From the NCBI GenBank assembly GCA_000467715.1, contig AJFK01000612.1:124001-188000 (forward strand): a DNA stretch of 64,000 bases. The letters run 5' to 3'. Both the position numbers and the translations under genes were made by a program. This DNA is from Hysterium pulicare CBS 123377. Taxonomy: Eukaryota; Ascomycota; Dothideomycetes; Hysteriales; Hysteriaceae. Of this stretch, positions 9,777 through 21,528 are shown piece after piece (position 1 is the first letter of the stretch; the number at the start of each line of letters is the position of its first letter). Below the pieces are notes generated by a model. It made no database searches, was not told the DNA's origin, and saw nothing but the letters and a program-made list of their open reading frames with translations.

Positions 9777-11330
9777 TTATAAGTTTAGTACATCACCCAG
9801 AGTAACTTCGTTCTCGCCTCCTACGGCGCCTGCACGAGCCCAGAACTTGCTGAGATGTCGAGTGCCACTATCGCATAAGATAGTGACGACGCGGTGTCCG
9901 GGACCAAGCTGTTGCGCGACCTTAGTGGCTGCGACACCTTGACTATATTAGTAGTGGTGATTAAGAAACCGATTTCGAGAACTTACAGTTGACAGCACTG
10001 CTACTTCCACAGAAGATACCATCATGTTCCACAAGCCAGCGTGCCATTGCGATGGCTTGTTCGTCAGTCACTCTAATGGCGTCATCCACTAGCTCTCTGC
10101 CTGCCTCGAAGTTGTGCGTCACTCTATTGATGCCGATACCTTCTACAATCGTGTCGACTTGTGGTCTCCTCCGTGTCCCTTCTTTTTCTTTAGGATCAAA
10201 CATTACGCCGAACTTGACACGATTGTACAGCCCACTACCCGGCGGATCGGCTAAGACGACCTTGAGATTGGGGAGCATAGGCTTTAAGAAGAGGGCGACG
10301 CCTGATATCGTACCACCAGTTCCAGCCCCAGCTACGAAAGCATCAAGGCTGCCTCCGGTTTGGTTGAAGATTTCCGGGCCAGTGCCGGAGAAATGAGCTT
10401 GCCAATTAGCTTGTGCCTCAAATTGGTCAGCGAAAAGCCCACGGCCTGGGCGGTCTGGATCTGCAGTATGCTCTGCGGCTCTGTTTCTTGCCATATTTAC
10501 AAACTGGTTCTGGTCCACGATCGGTGCTGGCCGTACTCTCTCTACTTCTGCTCCGAGTCTGAGGAGAAGATCCGATTTCTCGGTCGATTGGTCGTCGGGC
10601 ATGCATCTAATGATGTTGTCAGTTAATCGAACAAATTACATGTCTGCCTTTAGAAGGTGTCCATACATGTGCGCCAGATAGCCTCTTGCTCGACATATTG
10701 CTGCCAATGAAATGCCTAGTACGCGTAAGGAGTTGCAGTGTAGTTCCGTCAACGCTTTCGAATACCTGTGCTCCCGACCGTCCCTTCATATATCATGTCC
10801 CCCGAATTAGGAGTTAGAAGCCCATTCTCTTCGGCCTGCACTATTCAGTGGCGAAAGCTTTTAACAGACAGATATACATACTGCTTGTATAATATTAAGT
10901 GCTACTCTGTCCTTGGGACTGTTGCCCGCGCCGTTGAGAAACTGCTTTTATTTAGCCAAGTCTTGTTAGTAACTACTTATCGCGGCATTTCTACCTCTGC
11001 CTTAGCAAGAATCTCGCAGCCTGTGGCTTCTGACAACGATTTTATCTTGATGAGTGGTGTGTTGCCAATGCACCCTTCGATGCCTTCTTTGATATCTTCG
11101 TGTTGCAAAATTGGAACGGTGTCTTCATTAGAATTATCTTCTAAATTGACCCGATGAAATCCCAGTCCCCAAAAGGAGCTTCTTGTTGACGAATCCAAGT
11201 ATCTCGAAACTCGCCGCCTTCGCCGCTGGAAGCTTCGTTCAAGATCTGGGTAGACGTCTTTGTATCCAAGAGTCAACAAGACGCCCAGAGTAAAAGCTCC
11301 TGCGATGGACAATTGTGAATAATATCGCAT
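9777..11330 (-). CDS. MCY1: Membrane-anchored cysteine synthase-like PLP enzyme (MCY1/cysteine synthase 2 type)
   Basis: Six minus-strand exons: 11330-10995, 10944-10882, 10835-10766, 10715-10667, 10606-9987 and 9937-9777; 432 residues. The N-terminus has a hydrophobic anchor (about residues 8-22) followed by a strongly basic stretch, as in the yeast mitochondrial outer-membrane protein Mcy1. The fold-type II PLP core follows: GNTPLIKI, then the Schiff-base Lys in NSPKDR, then GTVGSTGIS (substrate loop), MPDDQ, and AGAGTGGTISG (phosphate-binding loop), ending in CGSSSAVN and CDSGTRH. Core residues for an active enzyme are present. Yeast Mcy1 lacks a proven role in cysteine synthesis, so activity is left open. 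All five introns are short (46-60 nt). Exon 4 is 49 nt. Divergent from the NDUFAF7-like gene across 164 nt. Confidence 0.9.
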
Positions 11331-11494
11331 TTTTGTGGAGCATGTTTATGTGACGTTGGGCTCGAGCGGAGAGTGATGGTCCCGTGCGCATGATGCTTCA
11401 TGGCTTGGCAGAGTAGCCTAGCTCGTGCTCCGCCGGCTGAACATCTCTACGGCCATCTCAATGTCCTAACACGAAACGGTCTCCCTGGGTGTCA
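11331..11494. promoter_or_regulatory. Divergent promoter, cysteine synthase-like gene / NDUFAF7-like gene
   Basis: 164 nt between the two start codons must hold both leaders and promoters. Both products are predicted to be mitochondrial, so shared control is plausible but not shown. No clear TATA box. Confidence 0.5.
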
Positions 11495-13109
11495 ATGGAC
11501 TCGCCTCTCTTGAATCAGCTCTTCCGGCAGCTATTCTCACACAGATCATCGCGATGTCTCGCCCGCCGACCCAGGCTCAGTTCGCCTCCCATCCAGCATC
11601 TCGGGAACCATCGGAGGAGCTTCTTCTTTGGAGCTAAAAAGGGCGTTGCAAGGCAGGAGAAATGGCAGCAGAGGACAGACGTCTTCCCCGAGGACATGTC
11701 TGAGGAGTTCAAACGATTTCCTATGGTCACTGCGGACATGTTAAGGATGAGAAGAGAGCGGCCGAAGAGGGTTAAGATGCTTTTGCGAGACTTTATTGAA
11801 GGTCGGTTTCTCTCTCTAATGGCGCATATATCGTGCTGCCTGTATGGCTGACCTCTCTTCAGACAGCCTATATAATCCACACTATGGGTATTTCTCCAAA
11901 CAAGTTGTCATTTTCTCTCCCGGAGAGCCTTTCAACTTCAATGAAATGTCGACCGAACGCCAGTTCCACGACCTACTATCACAGCGTTACACCGATTTCG
12001 AGGATGCTCTCGACGAAAAAGAACCCAATGACCTTCGCCAGCTCTGGCACACACCCACCGAGCTATTCCGCCCGTTCTATGGAGAAGCAATTGCTCGCTA
12101 TCTCGTCACCCAATATAAACTGACCTCATACCCGTATCACGATTTGAATATATACGAAATGGGCGCAGGGAATGGCACTCTGATGCTGAACATATTAGAT
12201 CATATCCGCGACGTTCACCCGGAAGTCTACGAACGCACAAAATTTAAAGTTATAGAAATATCCAGCGCCTTAGCTTCTTTACAAGCCAAAGGATTGCGCC
12301 GATCCGCCCAATCCCGCGGCCACTCCGACAGAGTAGAAATCATAAACCGCTCCATCTTTGACTGGACAACATTCGTCTCGTCTCCTTGTTTCTTCCTCGC
12401 TCTCGAGGTCTTTGACAACTTTGCGCACGACGCCCTTCGATACGACACCCTCACTGGGGAGCCGCTTCAATCGAACGTCCTCATTGACACAAAAGGCGAG
12501 TTCTATGAATTCTATTCAAAGGACATTGATCCTGTTGCCTCACGGTATCTACGGGTTCGGCATTCTGCCTGCGTAAATTATCCACACCCCCTTGGAGATT
12601 CGCGAATGGCGCGAATAGCAAAGACTCTGGTGCCATTTGGATCTAAGTTGACGAGGCCCGAGTACATACCGACGAGGTTGATGCAATTTTTTGATATTTT
12701 GTATCATTGTTTTCCTGCTCACAAGCTTATAACGAGCGATTTCCACAGTCTGCCGGATGCTGTGAAAGGTATCAACGCGCCTGTTGTACAGACGAGGTAT
12801 CAACGGCAAACGGTACCCGTCAGTACACCTCTGGTAAGTTTCATTTGCCTCTCTTGCACTCGTTTCGACAGCTGATAAGTGAGTTTCCAGGTCCAACAGG
12901 GATTCTTCGATATTCTTTTTCCAACCGACTTCGCAGTAATGGAAAGTATATACCAGGCCATCACGGGCAAGTTGACGCGCCGCCAGACCCACGAGGATTT
13001 CATGAAGAGATGGGCATATGTAGAGGATTCACAGACTCGTAACGGAGAGAATCCGCTATTGAGTTGGTATAAGAATGCTTCGGTCATGACGAGCTACCAT
13101 GTAACATAA
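11495..13109 (+). CDS. NDUFAF7: NDUFAF7/MidA-type SAM-dependent protein arginine methyltransferase, mitochondrial
   Basis: Exons 11495-11801, 11863-12833 and 12891-13109 give 498 residues. The first ~45 residues are rich in Arg, Ser and Leu and fit a mitochondrial presequence. The core shows the family signatures SLYNPHYGYFSK, FGEAIA-type helix (FRPFYGEAIARYLV) and the SAM-binding YEMGAGNGTL near residue 205. In animals NDUFAF7 methylates an arginine of the complex I subunit NDUFS2 and is needed for complex I assembly. The same role here is inferred from family. The insertion-rich middle and the C-terminal GFFDILFPTDF segment are typical of fungal homologues. Introns are 61 and 57 nt. Confidence 0.88.
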
Positions 13110-13348
13110 ACCTTCTGTGTTAATGTATACTCGATTTTAGGAGAATGGAGCATCTGCGCTCACCATCTTGAATGTGATGGTAATAGAAGAACTTTACGAT
13201 TCGCCTTAATGCTAGCGATGAATGCTTTAATATTGATTTGTTAATTTACTCATGGGTATCCTTTCAACAGCGCCTGGAAAGTATGCTACGCGCCAAGACG
13301 CCATGCAATTCTGATGCTATGAACATTCTCACTCCCCCTCAAGATCGT

Positions 13349-14656
13349 CTAAATCTTCTCGAGACGTTCCTCTATGCCCCTCATCCAATCCTCTACCATT
13401 TTCATGTTTTTCTGCAGATTGGTTTCGTCGCCTTTTATGTTGACTTCAACTTGCTCCAATGCTTCTCGCCATTTCTTGATCTCCGTCTCTTGTTCAGCCT
13501 GCCGCTTTTCCACTTCCTCCAAGGTCTCGCATGCTTGGTGTGCACTGGTGTGAATGAGTCGAAGGGTGCGCAGTCTCTCCAAGACAAGCGGAAGCATCGG
13601 CGAAATTTGATCAATTGTTGATAGCGTCCCATATAGAGCGTTTATCTTGGACCTACGCTCCTCCTCTTGAGGATCTTTGAGATCAGTACTATTGCCTATC
13701 GCCGTAATGTCTCTCGTGCTCGAACTTTCTGGGTCAGTAGAAGCCCTGATTTCCTTCAGATGTTCTGCATCCTGTATTAATTTCTTAACATTTTGGCTGG
13801 TTGCGTCGAGATTTGATTTTGATGCTTCGGAGACCGTTGTGAGTGTCCGCTCGAGCATTTCCAGTGTATGGAAGATTGGAAATGGCGGATTCTCTCCGAT
13901 GTCTGGCATCGTCTTTCCATTAAGGCCGAGAGATTTCTCTAAAATCTCCATACGATTATCGAACTCCGCCGCTTTCTTCATGAGTTGTGTCAGCTGTCCC
14001 CTGGTAACTTGACTTTGGTAAGTGTATGGCGGTGCATTGCTGCCCATTTCTGCATTTGCTCCTGGCTTCTCAGGCCTCTGAGCAGCCGAAGCCTGAAACT
14101 TGTTGATCGACCGCTGGAGAATTGCCTCAGCTCCCTTGGCTCCACCCTTCCTCTTTGTATATACAGAGTCTAACGATGCACTCAACTTCTGTACATATTT
14201 TTCTGCATCGAACTCCTTAACACTCTCATCTCCTTCCTGCACTTTCCTCTCATATTCATTCTCCAGCTCCTGCACCTCTCTTCTCAGTCTCGTAAGCTTC
14301 CTCTTGAAGTCCTCCTCATCACTGTCATCCCCGAGCACTTCACCATTGCGGCGTCGCTGACGTCGAGTAGTGGTGCGGTACGATCGCCGCTGTTGGCTTA
14401 TGTCGTCAGAGAAATCTACGCCGCGTGCGTCTACCCGAGCAGGCTGGAAGTGAGTACGCGCTTGGTCGGTTTGTAACCGTCGCCGGTTAATGCCAGATTC
14501 TTCGTCATCAGACTCCTGGGATGAGGTGGGCGATGCTGAGCGAGCGGTTGTAGTTGGTCGGATCGAAAAATTATCTTCAGTTAGCTCGGGGGTTTCGTAG
14601 ATGTCTGGTGCGGTGTCGAGGTCGGGGAGATTTGCGTATTTGCGAACTTGCGCCAT
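13349..14656 (-). CDS. DCTN2: Dynamitin (dynactin p50 subunit)
   Basis: An intronless minus-strand gene encoding 435 residues. The N-terminus KYANLPDLDTAPDIYETPEL is the dynamitin signature that binds the Arp1 filament and projecting arm. An acidic, Ser-rich linker follows, then long coiled coils (about 125-165, 225-290 and 330-430) with heptad Leu. Dynactin links dynein to cargo and supports nuclear positioning in hyphae. Length matches fungal dynamitins. It lies tail-to-tail with the NDUFAF7-like gene across 239 nt. Confidence 0.9.
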   Translation of the reverse strand: MAQVRKYANLPDLDTAPDIYETPELTEDNFSIRPTTTARSASPTSSQESDDEESGINRRRLQTDQARTHFQPARVDARGVDFSDDISQQRRSYRTTTRRQRRRNGEVLGDDSDEEDFKRKLTRLRREVQELENEYERKVQEGDESVKEFDAEKYVQKLSASLDSVYTKRKGGAKGAEAILQRSINKFQASAAQRPEKPGANAEMGSNAPPYTYQSQVTRGQLTQLMKKAAEFDNRMEILEKSLGLNGKTMPDIGENPPFPIFHTLEMLERTLTTVSEASKSNLDATSQNVKKLIQDAEHLKEIRASTDPESSSTRDITAIGNSTDLKDPQEEERRSKINALYGTLSTIDQISPMLPLVLERLRTLRLIHTSAHQACETLEEVEKRQAEQETEIKKWREALEQVEVNIKGDETNLQKNMKMVEDWMRGIEERLEKI

Positions 14657-16406
14657 GTTTATTGTGGATGGCGAGAAGTGAGGTAATTTTCAAGGTTGAG
14701 ACTAGTAGTCTCCCTAGTAGTGACAAAGTCCAAGGGATGTACAAAAGTGTAAAGAAAGCTTTCCAGATAGTTTGCAAGCCCAAATGGCCTCCTTGCTATG
14801 GTTGGGATTGCGGCTTCCTCGTGGTTGTAGTAATTTGTATCTCGAAGATAGTTCATACAAGCCAAAAAGTACCTTGGTATTGAAGCATGCTCTACTGTAT
14901 GATAAGGAGGAGAAGCACTGCGTGGAAGGCCGAATTCACGTCTTGTGGTTGAAGGGACATCGCGTCTCGATATTTTGGGTTGTTCGAGATTGGGCCGTGC
15001 GCAGTTTCGAGGGGTCACCCAATCGGGTTTAAGTGAAATCCTGTCGTTACGTCCGACCTACCAAGCAGAAGAGCGAGTTGATATCTTCGCATGTCACATT
15101 CCTGGCAAAGGCCAACATAAACGCTGAGTTATCAGTTCAAACTGTATAACGGTACAGCTTCTCAGACATGTCAACATATAATAAATCGGACGCTACTAAC
15201 TAAGAGTTCCATACTATTGAATCTCTGCTTCTGTGTGTGCAGAGCACAAGTACGACGAAACCAGTTCTTGTGATTAGCTGAGCAGATTGGATTTGGAGCT
15301 TTTAGACTAAACGGTTCCAAGCGAGGGCGAGCGGACAAGCCTCTCCCATGAGGGGCCATACCTTGGTGATTGTCCGTTAACGACTTCCTCTGCGACATCG
15401 ACATGAAGAGGAGCTTAAAGATTGCTGAACTCGGGTGCTTATGGAGTCTTCCTCCATTGTGGCAGAGAAATCCGTGCTCATACGACAATACCATCTACTT
15501 CAAAAGTTTTCTCATCCCACTAATGTTATCGAGTAGCAGCCAGGTGGTGTCGCAGTCGTATTCGTGATGTGTATGAATCAGTCTCTCTTCAAATATCAGA
15601 AGGCTTCAATGAGCGAAAATATCTTCCAGAGCCCTCACGAACATCACCACTGTCTTCGTAGCACTGCCCGGCATGCCGGTTGGATTGCCAAATATCGGCA
15701 GATTCCGAACGTTGGCAAACCAACAAGCTCTGATCTTCACTTTTCATGAAACTGGAAATGTTTATCGGTAAGGATTTGATATGTTTGTTGTATTTCTCTT
15801 CCGAAAGCGAAACGGCAATATGCGCGGCTGCGATAGGAACCTTGCGTTTGTTAGCAGTGCTAATACACACAGGATCTGAAGGATAAACTAAACCTATGAC
15901 AATGAGGTATCAAGAAATAGATGCGCAGTTTTACTTGGTGGAATGATGTACTGACAATATACGCTTGCTCCACCTCATAGGTAGTAGCTACTAACTCGTC
16001 CATGTTGTTCAGCATCAGCTCCGATCCAGGGTAGAGCTCATCCCCAGTACGAAGTTAGGCTACGAAACAGAGTATGCATATGTAAGAAACTATCTTCGAA
16101 GGATGATCGTGTGGATCGGGCAGAAGTTCGTGATGGAACGAGGTTCAACTGAGCCCGACCAGAAACGGTTGGCGTCGTATCGTGACCTAGCTCGCTTGGA
16201 TCCAGACCGCAGACCCATGAGGAGACGGCAGGATCATCACTCCAACCAGCCATCTACAGAGAATCAAATCTTCCATGTTTCTGCCATATAACATATATCT
16301 TTTCTGTCTTTCACCTCCTACAAATTCACTGCAATTGGTTCATAGCGGGACATAGTGGCATTCAGACACGTCACAGGGTGGTCGATGCCTTCCCTGGAAG
16401 AGCGCT
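14657..16406. other. 1.75-kb spacer upstream of dynamitin and of the LSD1-type gene
   Basis: The 5' flanks of two divergent genes. Short ORFs on both strands lack family features, apart from the possible coding remnant at 15606-16050 described separately. No tRNA or repeat recognised. Confidence 0.45.
15606..16050 (-). pseudogene. Possible small gene or decayed coding remnant
   Basis: On the minus strand three stretches have protein-like composition in different frames: about 16049-15960 (ends TTYEVEQAYI), about 15895-15725 (YPSDPVCISTANKRK then HIAVSLSEEKYNKHIKSL), and about 15745-15606 (LPIFGNPTGMPGSATKTV, ending EDIFAH and a stop). They cannot be joined with convincing splice sites: the donor after the first piece would be GTCAGT, and the second and third overlap in different frames. 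It may be a multi-exon gene with sites I failed to choose, or a pseudogene. No family recognised. Confidence 0.22.
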
Positions 16407-19400
16407 ATGTTGCCCATCGACTCTGCCGATGCAACGGCCGACACCGATGCTCTCGGCGAGAACTCTTTTCTATTCAATTCAAATCACGATGACCTGCTCT
16501 CCATTCCATTGTCGAACGGGACTGTGCAATCCAGGCTTGAATTGAAAGCTTCGGCGTCGACCACTATCCCTTTCTCAGGCTTTGACAATCTCATGTACGA
16601 GCGGTATAATGAATCTGAACCATCGTCTGTGCAGTATGGGGATATGAACGATGTTTCTGAGCGATGGGACAGTCATATGAGCAGCAGAGAAGACGGCAAC
16701 GATTCTATTTCAACCTTGAATGGTGTTTCTAATAGTATGGACCGTAGCCATGCGGCATCGCCATTGCCGCATTCCCTTGGAGCTCAAAGTGTTCATCAAA
16801 ATGGCCTCAATTCAGAGCAAACGTCATCTAGACAGGTGAAGATAAATGGGTATAAGCAAGCTCCTGGATTTTCAATCGGCAATATACGTGCCGGATCCAA
16901 TCCCCAGTTACCTACCGAACCCACGGTGATCAAAGATCCGGTAAACCCCAACAATATGACAAGGTCTTCAGAAACGTTCATTCGCAATACAAATTTATCC
17001 TCTACACCTGAACACTCTCAATCGCAGGAATCATCGAATGCGCCTCGATCATCAAACGCGAGTCCTGCCAAAAACAAAGTGAGCGATTTTCGAGCAAGAT
17101 CATCGATACCATCATCACTTGTACCTGAAGAGTTCGCTCGGCAATCCATACTGGCGGCATACAGTTCCCGTCTCAGTCCCTTTGCCTTGCACCCGGGAGA
17201 ATATAAAATTCTCAGAGAGCACATTACTCACCCTCAAGTCACGATATATTTGAATATCAGAAATGCTATACTCCGCCTCTGGACCAAAAATCCCCTGGTG
17301 AATGTTACGCTCGAGGAGGCTGTAGGATGCTCAAAAGAAAGTCGATACTTCAATTTGGCCAAGGTTGCATATGACTGGTTATTGCGGAATGGCTACATTA
17401 ATTTCGGATGCGTCGAGGTACCGAACACTGCAGGGACAATTCCTCGATTCAAAGCAAAAGGAGGGCCACGACGAACGGTCCTTGTGATTGGAGCTGGCAT
17501 GTCAGGCCTTGGTTGCGCGAGACAACTGGAAGGGCTGTTCGCTCAACTGGGAGATCAATGGACGAATGCAGGAGAACGGCCTCCAAAAGTGATCGTACTG
17601 GAGGGCCGACCCCGCGTCGGTGGCCGGGTATACTCTCATTCATTGCTAAGCCAAGCGAAAGGAACTCTTCCAGTCGGCCATCGTTGTACGGCTGAGATGG
17701 GCGCTCAGATTGTGACTGGTTTCGAACACGGCAACCCTATGAATGCAATCATCCGCGGACAGCTTGGGATCCCCTACTATGCGCTAAAAGACAATACAAT
17801 CCTGTACGATCACGATGGTACAGTCATTGAGAGAGACCAAGACAAACTTGTGGAGAATCTGTACAACGATATTCTGGAACGTGCAAGCATGTATCGAAAC
17901 AAGCCCGCAGCCTCTCGAACAGTTGAAGGAGACCGAACACTAATACTCTTCGGACGTGATCCCAGTGGTGATAGTGGAGCACTGATCTCAACTTTAGAAG
18001 AGTCCAACGTTCCGTTGCCCGCAAATGGTCATATTGCAACCTCTACAGTAGAGGAGAAGCCATCATCCGTGTCAGAAAAATTACCTGGCAGGGCATACCA
18101 ACTCACTGGTGGTTTCAACCCCGATATTTCCGCCGCTGAAGCAGCCAGGTCCCTGGGATGGCCCTTGAGGAGTGGCGTCTCGATCGGTCAGTCTGTGGAA
18201 TTGGACACAATCGCAAAATCATCTGAGCACCCGACATTGGGTCAAACTATGGATGAAGCGATTCGGCAATACCAATCCATTCTCAACCTTACCGCCAAGG
18301 ATATGCGTCTCTTGAATTGGCACCATGCGAATCTAGAGTATGCTAACGCGGCTAGTATGAATCAGCTAAGTCTAAGCGGATGGGACCAGGACCTGGGGAA
18401 TGAGTTTGAAGGCGAGCATTGCGAGATTATTGGCGGTTACCAACAAGTACCCCGGGGTCTGTGGCAAGCTCCTGGAAAACTAGATGTTCACTTCAACTCC
18501 GTCGTTAAGTCAATTCAGTACGATGCCCAAGAACGTGGCCCTACAAAGGCTGTAAAAGTGGAATGCAAGAATGGAGAGATCTATGAAGCCGATACATTAG
18601 TCATAACGACGCCCCTGGGAGTGCTAAAAGACGGGTCTATTAACTTTGAGCCTCCTTTGCCAGATTGGAAACGTGGGGTCATTGAACGTTTAGGCTTTGG
18701 TCTTCTGAATAAGGTCTGTACGAAACAACTTAGATCTGTAGTGTTTACTAACAGATACAGATTATACTAGTTTATGACAAACCATTCTGGGAGCCCGACC
18801 GAGACATGTTCGGCTCGCTCAACGAAACAGAGCAGTCTGGAAGTCTGGAACAACACGACTATTCGTCCGGGAGGGGTCGATTCTACTTATTCTGGAACTG
18901 CATCAAAACCAGTGGACGACCAATGCTTGTTGCTTTGATGGCTGGAGAGGCCGCTCATTATACGGAAGCCAATACGAACGATAGTCTCATCCGCGAAGTT
19001 ACCGATAGGTTGACGAAGATGTTTGCTCCCACGCCGGTTCCCCTACCTTCCGAATCTGTCATCACCAGGTGGAAGAGGGATCCCTTCGCTCGAGGCAGCT
19101 ATTCATACGTTGGGCCTCTCACGAAATCTGGTGACTATGATGTGATGGCCCAACAGCATGGACCGCTCCACTTTGCTGGTGAAGCTACATGCGGCACACA
19201 TCCCGCCACTGTACATGGGGCATATCTATCCGGTCTTCGTGCAGCTGCAGAGGTGGTTGAATCAATGCTAGGGCCAGTCAAGATACCTGGCCCCCTTGTT
19301 GAGAAGAAGGTTAAACCGGAGCGTGGTTCAGCAATAATGCCTAAACACAAGCTCGAAGACAATGTCGATCAACAAGAAGGTCGAAACGTTCGACAGCATC

Positions 19401-19861
19401 GTGACGAAGATTATGAGGCTTCTGTCATCGGCGCCATTCTCAATGAGATTGGCGAGCGTCCCCTCAAGCCCAGCCGAGGTGGCGTCAATCCCTTTCTACT
19501 GTACACTAAAGACTACTGGCACATTTGCAAGGCCGAATGCGACAGAGCACGAAAGACGGCGACCGGTAATCCTAATGCAAAGGCATCAAAGCAGGAAATT
19601 CGGACAGCTTTGGGTCAGATGTGGCGAACCGCGAGCGCAGCCGTCAAGAAGCCGTACTTAGATCAGACGCAGAATGCGAGAGAGGTCTCAGCAGCTAGTC
19701 TAGCTGAATTCACAGAGCGGGTGGCTGCTTGGGATCGCGATGCAGAGCGTATACGACAAGAATACATTCAGAACCACCCGCCTCCAGAGAGTAGCGGTGA
19801 TGCCTTTACTGGTAAGACTGCTATAGAGTACGGAGGCGGAAGAAGGATACGACGGTTGTAG
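16407..19861 (+). CDS. LSD1: LSD1-type lysine-specific histone demethylase with SWIRM, amine oxidase and HMG-box domains
   Basis: Exons 16407-18713 and 18761-19861 give 1135 residues. Residues 1-230 are Ser/Asn-rich and disordered. A SWIRM domain spans about 235-330 (EFARQSILAAYSSR to LLRNGYINFG). The amine-oxidase domain opens with the FAD-binding VLVIGAGMSGLGCARQ near 357, then EGRPRVGGRV, and closes with HFAGEATCGTHPATVHGAYL near 920. A C-terminal HMG-like box (about 1005-1085) begins GGVNPFLLYTKDYW. This SWIRM-oxidase-HMG order is that of fission yeast Lsd1/Lsd2 and Aspergillus HdmA, which remove methyl groups from histone H3 lysines with FAD. The tower domain of animal LSD1 (CoREST binding) is absent, as usual in this subfamily. 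The single intron is 47 nt with an unusual GTCTGT donor, supported by frame and a TACTAAC branch. Confidence 0.92.
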
Positions 19862-21528
19862 GCTAAATGTGACTCAGCCTGGGGAAACTCTGATAACAGA
19901 GTAGATATTTCAAGTCTTTGAGAAGGGTATATGTGCCCTTCGGTGACCAGAAAAGTGTATTATTATCGTGGCACTCAATAGCATATGGGCGGCGCCAGAG
20001 GTCGTCACACGACGGTGTAAACTAGTCTGCCCAAGTACGGCTACTAGTACAGCATAGTTGTTTTATTCTTCTTTTGCCGTTGCGGAATCGGATAAAAGGG
20101 TCGGGTCTCTGATCATATCTGCATTATATCGATTTTATTGCGAGGGGCCTTAGCGTGCAGGTAGTCCAGGTGTAACACACCGCACACAATCTATGGCGGA
20201 GGATTTCGCATGTACCTAGATAGATTGATGCACTGCATTGTACTGCGGGTTGGTGTTACTGTAATGCAGTGTCAGCTTTCAGTTGTCATACATTCCCCTC
20301 CTCCCATAGCGTGGAAGTGCATCGAATTGATGGTCTACATATTACGGTGCGCGTAAGTTGCTTGTAACCTGGAAACTAACAAGGGCGTGCACGTAATAAC
20401 GGGATATTCTCTATGAGGAGGTATCACATCTACCGTCATGATTTTTCGTTGTCTGGGGATAGGTCTACGCCTCCCACCTTCTTTTCTACCAGCCTGCAAA
20501 GCCAATTCAAGCTCGGTATAAGGCATTAAAGCAAGTTACCGTCCTTAAGATCATTTGAAAGCCAGCTTGTAGAGTAAAATCCATCTAAACTTATATAGCT
20601 TTAGAAATCTATAGTAGAACTAATAATGCTATCTATTATATATCTAAGTAGCTTACAATGTTATAATGCGAACATGGTAATCTGTAGCTCTAGTGTATGT
20701 CTGCTCGCCACTTGAGCTGAGAGGGGTCTGTGTACATCATTTAGGCTCGGGGAAGGGTTTGAGAGCCAGTCGCCCTCATTGAGCAAACCTAGAAATTGCT
20801 CAGTCTACAAAGCCTGTGCACATGGGGTTTGGAAAATGGGCTATGTTTGCAAGTATAGGCGCACAACCCCCATGTGGAGGCTAGCATCAAGTAGGGAACA
20901 ATTCTGGAAGCGCACAGGGGGGCAGCCGTTGCCTTTAGCCCTTCACTGCTGTGCATCTCGGAGTGCGATCGGCGCAACTGTCGCTCTCTCCGGCGGTGGC
21001 ATGGCCGTCAGATAGGTCGACAGGGCTGAAAGGCGTGGTGAGTGGGGCAGCAGGATGGCGAATTGCCCTGAGTTTTCTAGTGCACCATGCACCACCGGCT
21101 CGGGCTCTTCATCGCGTGGAGATGGGGGGGCTGTCCACGGCTGTAGCAAACCGACCTGGAGAGGCCCCGTTGATCCCAGGCGCCCGGATTTAACATGACC
21201 TCCCAGGCCTAGTCGCATTCACTTCTCTTGCATGCCTCCCGCATACATACCACATGCCACTTCCTTCGCTAAGGCAAACTACTTCTACGGACTGCCCCCT
21301 GCGCCGCTCCGCTGCAACGACCCTCGCTCTCGACCTCGTCCGCCTCGACAACCACAACTAGCTTTCCCTTGCGCCGCCATTTCCCCATGGTTCTAGCTAC
21401 TAAGCATCGCGCCTGTCGCTCAGGGTTGCCTTCGCAGGTTTAGACTCTTGATCGGTGTTGATACTTGTCCTCCTCGAATCTCGACTTCGCCTCCACTCCT
21501 TACTCCCCTCGACCTGTTCGGCCGCAGA
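19862..21528. other. 1.67-kb spacer before creB
   Basis: The 3' flank of the LSD1-type gene and a long promoter/leader for creB. A pyrimidine-rich stretch (about 21220-21530) just before the creB start fits a fungal 5' leader. Small ORFs have no recognisable features. Confidence 0.45.
20560..20690. repeat. AT-rich island, possibly degraded repeat
   Basis: About 130 nt of strongly AT-rich, TAG/CTA-rich sequence inside an otherwise balanced spacer. It resembles the residue left by old mutated repeats in ascomycetes, but no ends or family can be defined. Confidence 0.25.

Noticed and set aside
14659-15018. 119-codon minus-strand ORF upstream of dynamitin
   Set aside because: Probably leader or promoter of the dynamitin gene; basic low-information composition with no conserved motif.
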